Positions 10,690 through 21,943 of a stretch of 64,000 nucleotides of DNA are shown piece by piece (the first letter of the stretch is position 1; each line of letters starts with the position of its first letter). A model generated the notes under the pieces. It worked only from the letters and a program-made list of their open reading frames with translations, was not told the origin of the DNA and ran no database searches. Where the stretch lies: the NCBI GenBank assembly GCA_963169105.1, contig OY720639.1:92640559-92704558 (forward strand), in the 5' to 3' direction. Source of the DNA: Ceriagrion tenellum (lineage: Eukaryota; Arthropoda; Insecta; Odonata; Coenagrionidae). Made by a program: the position numbers and the translations under genes.

Positions 10690-11436
10690 AGTTTGTGAAA
10701 TTTGGTCTTGATGATCATCAAAGTACTGATGTTAGACACTTAAAGCAATGGTCAAACTCTTTAGTGACACGAACGATAACTAACATAACTTCAGATATAT
10801 CACGGAGAACACACATACAAACACATACGGTACAGCTTTTAATAAACTAGGATTCATTAAGCCTATAAGAGGAAGGTCCTCGGATGAGAAATAAAAGATA
10901 GGTGCTCCTTCGCTCTGTTATGGCCTCGCCTCGAATACATCGTGACCATTTGGGACCCTAGACAGAAATATTTAACAAAAATTAGAAAAATACAAATGAG
11001 AGCTGCGCACTTGGTTAAACATTGCTACGAGCGACCATAATGTAACTAAACTTATAGAGGGATTAGGTTAGGAGCCGCTGGAGCCTCGGAGGCTGTGCAC
11101 AAGACTTGCTTCCCTTGCTAGAAAAATTTAGAAAAGATGAGTTTCAGGGTGACACGGCGAATATCATTTTGACGCCACATCATACCTCTAGATCTGGTAG
11201 GAGCGATAAAACAAGAGGGATATATTGGCGAACAGATAGGCACAGAAATTCGTTATTTCTACACGCAATAAGCAGCCGTTAAAAAACCGGATCTCCTCTC
11301 AATGCACTCTCATTTTACACTTAACTATTTCATCTTCCAAACCCATATCTCTTACACCTTTAGAAAGCTGGCGTCTGAACACTACCTGCCACACAACAAT
11401 GCGGCGGCGCGCAGGGTAGTATGTAGCGTTAAGAAC
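10690..11436 (+). mobile_element. CR1/Jockey-like LINE 3' fragment
   Basis: The broken plus-strand frames read SDISRRTHIQ, IGRSSDEK (shifted), PRLEYIVTIWDPRQKYLTKI, LVKHCYER, SRSGRSDKTRG and RTDRHRNSLFLHAISS. The 3' end is CTGCCACACAACAATGCGGC. The copy is 5'-truncated and lacks the hexamer tail. It lies directly upstream of a second, longer copy in the same orientation. Confidence 0.83.
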
Positions 11437-11959
11437 AAAATACGGATGTTGGGCATGTATTTGAAAACGCAGATATTGTAATTGGAACAGAGAGCCGGCT
11501 TGCAGAGGAGTGATAGCGAAGGTTTTCCGACAGGAAATAAAATCTACAGGCCTTATCGAGCGGGTAGGACTAGCGGCAGAGTATTCTCATCAGTAAAATC
11601 ATATTTGAATGTAATCGCACACATATTAGATGACAGTGCTATAATTGGTGTACTATAAAACAACAAAACAAAAGAAATATACATATATGTTCATATAACA
11701 GGCCAACAGATTCAAAAATAGACGTTTTGTAGAAATTTGAAACTCAATTTTCGTAATTTACCTCGAGAGATAACAAAAGTATGATAATTATCGGTAGAAA
11801 TTTCAAACTTCCGGCTGTACATTGGAAAACCAATAGTTTAGAAAAAAGTTCAAGGAAGCGCGATACAAGGAAGGCCTTACTCAATACACGTTCACACCAC
11901 TTCCTTGCTCTGGTAGTTAACAAATCTACGATATGTAATTAAAAGTTTATTTTTTTAGC
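11437..11959. other. spacer between two LINE copies
   Basis: AT-rich. It could include decayed 5' LINE sequence, but I cannot support that. Confidence 0.35.
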
Positions 11960-14000
11960 TCCAAGTCACCAAAAAATAATTAAACACGTCAACATCCTCG
12001 AAGGCATTACTGATTATAAAGAAATTTTTAAGAGCTTGAAAACAACAGTAGATTCCTACGTAAAAGGAGAGACGTTAGAACCTTATTTACGAAATGTGTA
12101 GCCTTAATAAAACACGAGAGCACCGCAGTATTATGGCGATATTTTTTGGTAATCTACGTAAAGGAATCGATGAATATATTCCTCAAAAATTCAAAAGGGA
12201 GAGTAAAGAACCTCGTTCCTACAATCACGAAGTAAAGCGAGAGCTCAGGAGGCAAAGGCAACTCAACATATGCATATAAATTCTATTAAGTCAGGTGACA
12301 AAACAATGAAAACTACGGTGAGAGAAATTAACGTTGCTCAACGCTCAAAAACGAAGAAAATAATTTGCACTACTCTACGAAACTTTAATAAAAAATCCTA
12401 GATGAATTAATAGATAAAAACCCCTAGTTATTCTGGTCTTACGTAAGAGAGCTCCAGGGAAAATCATTCACAGTAGTCTATAATTGACACAAATGGCAAA
12501 GTATTCACCAACAACATCAACGAAGCCCTCTTATCAAACTACCACTTCAAACGTGTATAAACTAAGGATGACTCATAACACATTTTAGGCATTCCTGACA
12601 TTAAAGACCCGATGACTTACATAAAAATTCAACGTGGTGGAATACTAAAAAACTACGTTCGATTTCAAGTAACAAGTCCCAACATCCATAAGGAATACCC
12701 GCAAGCGTGCTCATGGAGTTTGCGTCACATACTGCACTAACTATAATTAATATATTATATTTAGCCAATCATCATCCGAAGGTAAGATACCCAAAGACTG
12801 AAAAATAGCCTTCGTTACACCATTATTTGAAAAAAGAAACATATGACTCAGGAATTAATCGCCTTATAACGTTAACATCACCTTTATGCAAGTTTCTAGA
12901 ACACATTTTCGATATTAATATTATGACATTTCAGGAAAATCGTAATTTCTTACTCAGCAGTAAGCACGGCTTCCGTAAGGGCAGGACTTGCGAAATACAG
13001 CTTACGCTCTTCATGATATCCTAAAAGCAGGTGAATCAAAAAAGCAAGTCGACCCAATATTCCTTGATTTCAAGAAGGCATTCGACAAGGTTCCTCACCA
13101 AAAATGCTTATATAAACTGCATTCATGAGGAGTTGATAAAAAAATAGAGAATTGGATTAGGGACTTCCTCAGTGATCGAGAACAGATAGTATTGGCTGTA
13201 TTAGCTCTGATATGGTTGGAGTCAAATCTGGTGTTCCAGAAGGAAGCGTGATCCTTTCCTTCTTTACTTGCATAAATGATCTAAGTTGTTGAGTTAGCAG
13301 CAAATTAAGATTATTTCCATACGATATGGTCATCCATCGCGAAATAAGCTATGGATGGACAGGGGAGGAATCACCTTCAAAACATGTACGGTACAGAATT
13401 AAATATACTAGCATTTGTCATGGGTGTAATAGGAAGGTCCTCGGATAAAAAGTAAAAGAGACGCTATTTCTCTTTGGTTAGGCCACACCTCGAATACACC
13501 ATAACTTGGGACCCTGGACGGATAGAATTAACAAAAAAAATAATTAAATATACAAAGGAAAGCAGCGTAATTCGTTAAAAACTGCTAACAAACAGAAATT
13601 GCAAATTGAAATGCGAGCAAACATATGGCGCTTCACAGCTTTTATAGGGTTATGGTGGGAACCCCTAGATACTCGGATGCTACGCGATAGGCTTCGTTTG
13701 CTTGAGAAATTCAGAACTGGTGTGTTTCAGAGCCTCGAAGAGGATATAATCATGACGAAAAGCGATAAAATAAGAAAGATACATTGCTGAACAGATATGT
13801 ACAAAAAATTGTTCTTTTCTCGCACAATAATGACCATAATAAAAACTGAGCTCCACTCATTACACAACCATAATACACGTCACCACTTCACCTCCCAACA
13901 CCTTATCCCTTACATCTTTACACGCCTTGTGTCCTAACACCTCCTGCCACATGGTCATGTGGTGGCTCGCAGGATGGTATGTAGAAGTAGATTAGAAAGA
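11960..14000 (+). mobile_element. CR1/Jockey-like LINE, longest copy in the window
   Basis: This copy reaches further 5' than the others. It starts in the linker before the reverse transcriptase (GIDEYIPQKFKRE, then HEVKRELRRQRQ at about 12160-12270). It continues through the reverse transcriptase and the WDPG-containing C-terminal region (near 13510) to the 3' end TCCTGCCACATGGTCATGTG and AGAAGTAGAT at about 13990. Part of the region between palm and thumb appears deleted near 13340-13400. Many stops and shifts make it inactive. Confidence 0.85.
12790..13345 (+). pseudogene. reverse transcriptase fingers/palm remnant
   Basis: Consecutive conserved blocks are visible across frames. They are KIAFVTPLFEK, then LITLTSPLCKFLEHI (the block usually reading PISLTSxxCKLLE), then LLSSKHGFRKGRTCEIQL, then DPIFLDFKKAFDKVPHQKCL (palm motif with FLDFxKAFDxVPH), then WIRDFLSDREQ. 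The active-site box expected as ADD is reduced to LFPYDMVIHREI, so catalysis would be lost even without the frame breaks. Confidence 0.85.
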
Positions 14001-14589
14001 TTTATAAGTTCTTGCTTTTATCAAACATGCGTTACAGAAGCATACGATTGATATAATGGTCTTGTAACTTGTGGAACCTGTGGATGCAGCAACGAGTAAA
14101 TAGAGAAATACTATTGATTGCCTAGAATGTGCGCAGCTAGAGAACCAGAGGTGGCTCAACTAGACTAGTGGTCATCTATAGAGATAAGCTCGTTGAAAAA
14201 ACTTATCAATAGGTAAATAATTCAAACAATCATTGCAGCAGAAAGTGTGAGATACCAGAGAGGCAAAGTCATTCGTCCTGACCGGTACTCAAATTCGGAT
14301 ACAATGATATTGTGCTGAGTGCTTATACCAGTAAAGTTATCGAGTTATCCTTAAAACTTGTGCATCAATTTTTTAAGGGCCTTTATGCCCGGTCAAAGAA
14401 ATCTATTTTTTCTATATAAATGTTTGTATTTATTTGAAGATAAAGATGACTTCTTCGGTAAAGCCAGCCGCAGCAGGTCTGTCAACCCAGAGACAGCGTT
14501 CTCTTTTCCAAACTCCTGCATGAACTGTCGTATGGCTAAGCTTACAGCTTAAGGTTGAACGGAGAGATTTAACCATAAAACATGAAAAC
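14001..14589. other. anonymous sequence
   Basis: No supported feature. Confidence 0.35.
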
Positions 14590-14870
14590 GTATATTAATA
14601 AGGGGTTCTATATGGTCTGAGCCGCTTCTCCGCCCCTAGCCTTCGTATAATTCTGTCATTGCACATTTTATCTCACTGTTTTCCAAAAACCATCGCCTCA
14701 ATCCTTCATCATATCATTCCTTTAAATCTCTTTATCATCTCTCGATGGGTTTCTATTCTAATATGCGTTTTTGGCTTCTTTATCATTCATTTTTTCCACA
14801 TACCCGAGTTTCGTCTTGATCACCTCTTTCATAGCGGTGGGCATAGCGGTTTCTCCATTTAATTTAGGCT
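14590..14870 (-). mobile_element. possible LINE 3' coding end
   Basis: The minus strand gives broken frames with basic, Trp/Arg-rich segments (RWFLENSEIK, GRRSGSDHIEPL) that resemble the last residues of arthropod LINE polyproteins. No diagnostic RT block is present, so this is tentative. Confidence 0.3.
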
Positions 14871-17099
14871 CTGAATATTTTTAAATTTAAATCTGTTGTT
14901 TTGCCACTGGAAGACCATGGTCATTAATAATGTCAGTAATTCTATCTATTTCTTTTACCTGTGCCAGATACATTTGATAACAAACTTTGTACAACACTTT
15001 AATGGGAATATACTTTTCTTGTCATCCTTGTAATGCCATAATCTGTAGTTTAATGATCAAATAGTTCTCTTTCTTTAAACACAAGTTATTTTTTCCATCA
15101 TTGTTAGTTCCTTGTTTATAAAGATTAGATCCTAATTTTTTACATGTATTAACTCATTTTATAGTTTTGTTGCCATAGCAAATTGAAGCTATAAAAACTC
15201 TAATACCTCTAATACTTTTATTAAGGTAATGTTCTTTAGCTCTTAATTTTATGTAGAAAGGTGGTCATCAGTTTTATCGATTTTGAGTCACTTAGATTTT
15301 CCAATGCTTCATCTCAAGATTATCAAAAAAGAAAGAAAAAATAACGTGATAATGCTAATAGATCAATACTGATGGAGAACAATAAGATAGTTTATCACGA
15401 AACTATTATTTTCGCATCTGAAGGAGATTTAGGGATCAACTTTTGGAAGAGAAAAATCATATTACTGTGCTCTTAGTACGCAAATAAACCAATCTCCTTG
15501 AAAAATACAAAATAACTGCATGCAGTAAATTTGAAAAATTATTTTGTCTCATTGGTTCCCTTATAAGTATTGAAAAGGCAACGTGCGGCTATCATTTGGT
15601 TCCTGTCATGTGATGTGGAATTCGACACTTCGATGAAGCGTCGAAGAACGACGTGGAAGCGTTCAGCACTTCTGTTTTCCTCGACAACAAAAATTGGCCT
15701 TTTGAAAAAGCGTGTTCCAACGGTTGGTGACCTGGTATGTTTAGACGAACGGTCCAAAATAAAGAGTTGAAAATAAAGCTGGAGTTGCATGCAAACCAAA
15801 ATATATAGCGAGAAAAATCCCAACAATCTCTATTTTCCTGGCTGAACTGTTTAAAACGCAAATACTAGCACGAATAACAAGAGAACCGGCCGACGTCAAC
15901 GACTTCACAAACATGGATCGAACGGAATTTCGCAGAATTTCCAATTTCTAGCGAGTTAAATACACCAAATCGTCATGAGACTTGCAACGAGAGGATTGTC
16001 ATTAAAACTTCTTTTTGTTCTTCCTTATCGCAACGGATATCGCCCCTATTTCGGAATGGCGTGACCAAAAGTCCTGCTACAATACTTAACGTCCCGCTGG
16101 AAAGGTTTGCTATTGAAAATTATTTCCGTTGCTCACTTTGTTTATGAAGTCGTCCTGTTTGTTTTTTAAAATAATGCAAAAGTAACTAAAAATCCAAAAG
16201 ATAACGGATAAAATGAAAATAACGACACGAATCGCGATAAACGGTTAATAAATTTAAATTGATATGCAAATTTTTACCGAAAACGTCGCCTATTCCGGTT
16301 AATACGTATCCGAAAATTTTTATGATGCATAAAACAAAGCCACTGACAGCTAGGTACCTCACTCTCTTACTGCGCATTTACGAAGAAAGGAAACAATTGC
16401 ATTTCAGCGAGTGATTTATGTCATACAAAGCATTTAGTTTATATATTTTTTTATGAATTGACGCAAAACAAAACTTAATAGCACCCACCGATGAAAAAAT
16501 GGCCTCATTTTTACTCTACAAATGTTGAAAACGGCATTTTTATCGATTTTTCTTATCAAACTGAATAGATGGTGTTTCAACAAATGAAACAGTTCAATGT
16601 ACGAAAAACTGATGCTGAATATGGAAAAGAAGTATGGAGAATATCAATTAGCCGACGGCTACCATCTTTTAGTCGAAATATAATTTCAAGCAATAGAGAT
16701 CATAGAGATATTGCACATAGCGTATGAGATGAGATTATTTGAACTGAGGGTACATTTAAAAATGTACCAGTGGTCTATGAGTGCAAAATTAATTTTGAAC
16801 CATTTCCCGCTGGGTTAGAATTTTTAGAATATTATCACTCTGAACAGGAATAATCAATAATCCATATTGCAAATACGGTGTCACGGAGAAGTCTATTGAA
16901 AAATACCTTTAATAAGTATTTGCGTTGTGAAATTATCCTATGATGTTAAATAAGTCAAGGTAAATCACACAAATGAGTGCTGAGGAATTGCCATAATTCT
17001 GTGAAAACTATTACTATTAACAAGAGGCGGAATGGTATCTTTTACCATTGATGGAGGGTCCGAAATTTTAATTATATGACTATCCTCAAAGACGCATTC
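14871..17099. other. anonymous AT-rich sequence
   Basis: At 15539-15861 overlapping frames of 66-95 codons occur on both strands in a slightly GC-richer patch, with no recognisable domain. The rest holds no feature I can support. Confidence 0.4.
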
Positions 17100-17525
17100 T
17101 GATGACCTATAATGCAAAACTGGACTCTCTTTTGGTGATAGCGACTACATTCATCTTATACCTTCTCCCTGTCTTATTCTTAATTAACATGGTCCGCGTT
17201 TTCTTTTTTTTATTCTTTATCTCCTTATATTTCCGTCTTTCTCCTCCTGGCTTTGTCCTTAATGTCTTCTGTGGCTTAATCCTTCCAACTCATCTAAGGT
17301 TATCCCTTTTTTTATTTTCCCACTAATATCCATTTTCTCAACTCTTTTCCCGGCAATGTCCTCTGCCCTTCTCATAATATTTCCATACTACCGTAGTCTA
17401 CTTTCTTGTGCCTTTTTGTCCATGTGTCCCCTACTTTTACCGTTCCTGTAAAACACTAATTATTTCTCATCTTTTCCTGTCACTCCACTCATTCTACGCA
17501 GCATCCTTATTTCAGTAATAAATTG
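17100..17525 (-). mobile_element. LINE C-terminal region
   Basis: The minus strand reads, with shifts, MLRRMSGVTGKDE, then GTVKVGDTWTKR, ESRLRWYGNIMRRAEDIAGK, KMDISGKIKKG and finally EEKDGN-type basic sequence. The block order (MLRRMSGVT, RLRW-G--MRR, GK-KRG) is the familiar post-RT region of an arthropod non-LTR family. It is degenerate. Confidence 0.75.
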
Positions 17526-18299
17526 CAAACTAAAATGATAAACAAATGACTGTATTACACGGGCAGATATCTATGATGCATAAGAAACTGGAGAGAAACA
17601 ATGTATGGGCTCAACCACGTATAGTTTAGTCATCGACTGACTCGAGATCCAATCCAAGATATTAAAAAAATAGGTTGAACATTTATTCTTTCAATTTGAA
17701 AAGTAATACAGAATTGAGATCACAATGGTAACATTATAACATACTTGGAAATTTTTGGGTGGACGATTCAGTGAGACTTGGTAACAGTAGGGGGAGAACA
17801 ATGCCTCAACTATTTCCTCGTCAAAACTAGCCATCGTGTAGAAAATTGAATTAAGGTTGTAATATATGCATTTTAAAGTGCTTAGTAATGTCATAGCATT
17901 ACATGGAAAATCGATAAAATATTGAGAATACCAGCGGAGCAAGGTACTCCCCGAGACGACATTAATCCGTAGCTAAGATGCCTGCCTTGCAAACAAGGCC
18001 GTAAACAGATATACACTGTGCACGTGGGGTAAACGCCATGTCCTGATCTACCCATTATGCTAACCTCTTTCATCAAGGAATTATAATTTTTCTGGTTAAC
18101 AAAAAGAGACTTAAGCTTAAAATGTATCCCACTAATCAATTTTGAAAACATTATGTAATACTATACCGCTTACCTGGATTTAGAGTACTTTTTAAGTGAC
18201 TGGAAAAATATTACTGGAGTCAATATATACATACATACATACATAACAATCACGCCGTTCACTTCTGGGGTAGACACAGTCACAAAGTTTAACTTATTG
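17526..18299. other. anonymous sequence with a (CATA)n tract
   Basis: A short tetranucleotide run (CATA about five times) lies at 18227-18246. Otherwise nothing is recognised. Confidence 0.4.
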
Positions 18300-18905
18300 A
18301 TACATATTCATACACCTAACTCTGCTTAAATAATTGCCTCCATACTGACCTATCCTTGCCTCTTTAGCCTCATTTTCCCCCATACACTGCTTTGCTCACG
18401 ATCTCCTGATTTTAAGACTCCTAATATTCCTCCTCCTAAGAGTTACCTCATCCGCAGAAAACCACATATTTTTCGGCTTACCTCTACCTCTCGCACCATT
18501 CATTTCACTCTTATATATGTTTCGTTGTTCGACTTTCATCCATTCTCTCAACATGTCCAAACCAACGAAGCACACTCCTTTCATATATATCCATTACTGG
18601 AGCATCTAACCCACATTCATTTATAACCTACTCATTCCTGACCCTATCCATCCAAATTTTGCCGCAAACACTCCTCAGATAACTCTTGCCCACGGCGTTT
18701 AGTCTACTCTTATGTCTATCCTAACATACCCATGTTTCACAGCAAGGTGGGGAGAAGTACACTTTTGTACATGGCGATTTTTTCTTCCTTAGACAGGCAC
18801 TCATTCCTTGATATGCTCCACATGCAACCTACCACTTTCCTTCCAGCATTCACACATCTCTTTATCTCCTCATCCATCCGTCCATCTTTCGCAAACGACT
18901 TACCT
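18300..18905 (-). mobile_element. LINE reverse transcriptase C-terminal fragment
   Basis: Reading the minus strand from 18905 gives LGKSFAKDGRMDEEIKRCVN, then SKEEKIAMYKSVLLPTLL, a broken middle, then INECGLDAPVMDIYERSVLR followed by WFGHVERM and SEMNGARGRGKPKNMWF. This is the thumb and C-terminal region of a non-LTR element, with the DEEIKRRVNAGRK and ERSVLRWFGHVERM blocks well kept. It contains at least four stops. Confidence 0.85.
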
Positions 18906-19339
18906 AGTTTTTTAAATTAAAACTAGTACGCAAAAAATTATCGTCTTTCATTTATTTTGTACATGTAATTGTGTCTGTTTTTTATATGTGTTCCTAGTTA
19001 GAAAAAAGCGGCATTTCAACGCATTCCGGGCACAGGTGGTCTTTAATAACAATGAACAATTTTCAACCAGGCCGCAAGCAATACTGGAGACATAGGTTGA
19101 ATACAAAATATCCCACCGTATAAGCAGAAGAAAAGGATGAAAAGCAAAAACGTGCGGATACTGCAGTAGACTCTTGCGAAGGCTCTTTAATTTCCAGACT
19201 TGAAGAATAGCACATCAAGTTGCAGTAAATCCCTCGATACCACCACCAGCGTGGCATGCGATACAAATGTACTGTGAGGAAAAGATGCCCTCGTACGGCA
19301 AACCGTCCTTAGCGAGAGAAGACGAACGTTCCCGGGGCA
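18906..19339. other. anonymous sequence
   Basis: No supported feature. Confidence 0.35.
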
Positions 19340-19900
19340 CAAAAAAAAGCTCACTTTGTCGCTAAGTCACTTGTTCCCCATCTTTCTGGCAACGACCCGT
19401 GGAAGTTTCCCTCCCTTTTCCGTCCCGTTCCCCCTCTCCAGCCTATTTGATTCCCCCCCCCCCCTGCTCCCTCGGTCTTTCAAACGTGCAAGAGGAGAGA
19501 CCGACCGCCTCATCCCTCTCTCTTTCCTGTGCTGGAGCAGCAGCAGCGAGCCCTTTCGAACGGAAGTCGCGCGGGCTTGCAAGTTCGGAGACGGGCAAGG
19601 AGGAGGTGGAGGGCGGGGGGGGGGAAGAAAAAGAGTGGGGAAAGGGTAAGGAAGGCTCCTCAAGAGTCTCTGTCTGAGACGGCACGACGACGCGGCGGTG
19701 GGTCATTCCTTTGGGGATTTGCATACGTGATTCCAGCACCGTCGCCTTACCTTGCAGACAGACATCTTCCGACGGCCTTCCCACCTTCGTCCTTGTCCAT
19801 TCTCTCACTCCCTCTCCTCCTTTCTAACTCTCCCCTCTCTCCCATTCTCATTCCTGACGATCGTCTTTCCTCCCATCCCCACCAATATTCTAACATAATT
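19340..19900. other. GC-rich island with C- and G-homopolymers
   Basis: A 12-C run (19453-19464) and a 10-G run (19615-19624) flank a CAGCAGCAG stretch. Frames of 92-127 codons open on both strands but are Ser/Pro/Arg/Gly low complexity. An ATTTGCAT octamer-type sequence sits at about 19717. The island directly precedes the (TA)n and hairpin-module cluster. It is a candidate regulatory or transcribed noncoding region, but nothing proves that. Confidence 0.45.
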
Positions 19901-19926
19901 AACGGAAATTGAAATACACTTTGTAT

Positions 19927-19995
19927 AGGTTCACTAGATGGGTTTATGGAGAACGACCATGGTTGCGTCACATGATGGCATCTTCAGGTGGCAAA
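19927..19995 (-). repeat. hairpin module, solo degenerate copy
   Basis: The minus strand reads CCTGAAGATGCCATCATGTG, then ACGCAACCATGGTCG. The CTGAAGA box and the palindrome CCATGG before TC are kept, while the usual GAAA is mutated to GCAA. Its downstream bases resemble the foldback at 38890-39083. It opens the cluster that runs to 21943. Confidence 0.6.
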
Positions 19996-20010
19996 AAATT
20001 ATTTTACATC

Positions 20011-20375
<365 letters not shown>

Positions 20376-20404
20376 TCGTCACTTAAGTGATCCTAAGTGC
20401 ATTT

Positions 20405-20409
20405 ATATG

Positions 20410-20462
<53 letters not shown>
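20405..20462. repeat. (TA)n microsatellite
   Basis: A TA tract right of the palindrome, so the palindrome is bracketed by TA tracts on both sides. Confidence 0.95.
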
Positions 20463-20465
<3 letters not shown>

Positions 20466-20499
20466 CGTTGATGGATTGGAGTCAGCCATGCGGCGATGA

Positions 20500-20600
20500 A
20501 CACACGATGTGATAGGATGGAGGAGATAGACACACAAAAAAAGAGACGATCACACTTACATAGCTAGCTTTCGGAACTAGTCCGTCTTCAAGGCGTATCA
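20500..20600 (-). repeat. hairpin module, solo copy
   Basis: The minus strand reads CCTTGAAGACGGACTAGTTC, then CGAAAGCTAGCTATG. A three-base stem (GGA with TCC) separates TTGAAGA plus one base from GAAA. Next comes the self-complementary AGCTAGCT and then A. Downstream TGTAAGTGTG matches the palindrome arms, which places both in one subfamily. Confidence 0.7.
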
Positions 20601-20609
20601 CGGAACAAA

Positions 20610-20815
20610 TGTCGTGTGCGCTGGTGATGATAGGGGTAGGAGGGGCGGTAGGTTAGGGGAGTGGGGATGGGGGAAGGGGAAGGGGTTTTTCCCAGCGGTT
20701 GACGAACGGTTCTTGAAAAGGGGAAATTTTTACCAGCTCGTGTCTTGGCCGGAGAGAGCGGAAGGGGTCGCAGTGAGGGTGGGGGGGGGGAGAGGGAAGG
20801 GAAGGGGGTAAATGG
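20610..20815. other. G-rich purine tract
   Basis: Repeated GGGG runs, including ten G at 20781-20790, give this strand obvious G-quadruplex potential. No protein frame here is credible. Confidence 0.6.
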
Positions 20816-20934
20816 AAAACAACGGGGAGCGTGCGATTAATGTATTTTATTTAATCCGGGCGCGGCGTACGATTTTAGCAACCAGATTATGGCCTGCTCC
20901 TTCTGGCGCACTTCAATTAACGGGGCGTCCGGGG

Positions 20935-20940
<6 letters not shown>

Positions 20941-20987
<47 letters not shown>

Positions 20988-20994
20988 TATATAC

Positions 20995-21050
<56 letters not shown>
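20941..21050. repeat. (TA)n microsatellite with CATA interruptions
   Basis: The third TA tract within 1 kb. Confidence 0.95.
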
Positions 21051-21052
<2 letters not shown>

Positions 21053-21112
21053 GTCATGCCTTGGGGAGTGTTTGTTCATATAAACCCCCGCCGATTCCAG
21101 TGGTTTCTTTGT

Positions 21113-21300
21113 AGACTGGGTAGTTCGGTGGTCTGAGCAGTGGACGCGACATCCAAAGGTCCGTGGTTCGATTCCCGGTCCAGTCGAATTTTTTCTGCTT
21201 GGAATTGGCCATCATTTCATCTTCACACCACCATTTTCTTTGTAAATTTTATGTGTTCCTATCCACTTTCTTTCTACCTTTCTGTATAAATATTAGTGTA
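21113..21300 (+). mobile_element. tRNA-headed SINE
   Basis: An A box (GGTAGTTCGGTGGTCTGAGC) and a B box (GGTTCGATTCC) lie about 33 bases apart. GACTGGG at the start can pair with TCCAGTC after the B box, like an acceptor stem. The T stem is badly mispaired and non-tRNA sequence follows, so this is a SINE head rather than a functional tRNA. It ends in a short TATAAATATTAG duplication. Confidence 0.65.
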
Positions 21301-21305
21301 TAAAT

Positions 21306-21415
21306 ATTAGGTGTTTCAGGTTTTCAACTGCGTGCGTTGACATTGGCCGACAACGGTTTCGGTAGCCATCCTGCTACCACCTTCAGGTTGAAAGTGTGGG
21401 TTTGCCACCTTATAA
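21306..21415 (-). repeat. hairpin module, solo copy
   Basis: The minus strand reads CCTGAAGGTGGTAGCAGGAT, then GGCTACCGAAACCGTTGTCGG. The stem is GGTAGC with GCTACC around loop AGGATG, followed by GAAACC and GTC. It is nearly identical to both arms of the foldback at 42300-42517. Confidence 0.8.
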
Positions 21416-21517
21416 TCTTCGCGAGAATGTTACCAACTCTGGTGAGTTAGCTAATTACATCACCAACTTATCTTATCCCCAGCCTCATTTCGTAAAAGAT
21501 ATGCAAACTAGTTGCTC

Positions 21518-21943
21518 TCATAGTATAATAATTATGACTTTGTGTTTTTCACACGATTTTATTGTTTAAGGAGCCTGACCGGTTTCAATGTAAAAACATT
21601 ATCTTCAGAGACAGAATGCCAAGTACAGAGATGATCCCGGATAAATAGTCGCCCCTTTTTACTGTGCCTCTCCCCACCTCTTTTGACATTTGGCACGATT
21701 GGTTTTTATGTTTCCCGTGTCCTGCTTTGCTAATCCCTTCCCCCCTCTCTACAAGGATCCTTCCCCCCGCTGAAACCTCTCCTTATTTCCTTCCCAGTAC
21801 GGTACCCTGTTTATATGTAAAGCTGCCATCTCTGTACTGAATGCACAGCCTCTGAAGGTAATGTTTTACATCGAAACCGGTCAAGCTCCGTAAACAATAA
21901 AATCGTGAGTAAACTTGCAAAGTCATTGTCATAATCATTATAC
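21518..21943. repeat. foldback element with two hairpin modules
   Basis: Left arm 21518-21612 and right arm 21849-21943 are inverted copies. Shared outer sequence includes ACTTTG and CGATTTTATTG, with AATAAA on the outward strand. Each arm holds CTGAAGA or CTGAAGG, a stem of AATGT with ACATT, then GAAACCGGTCA. ACCGGT is self-complementary. The interior (21613-21848) is C/T rich and noncoding. Confidence 0.85.

Noticed and set aside
19710..19725. octamer (ATTTGCAT) as a proven promoter element
   Set aside because: A single 8-mer in a GC-rich island is expected by chance at some rate; no TATA box, initiator or exon supports it.
21113..21186. functional tRNA gene
   Set aside because: A and B boxes and an acceptor-like pairing exist, but the T stem mispairs and SINE body sequence follows.
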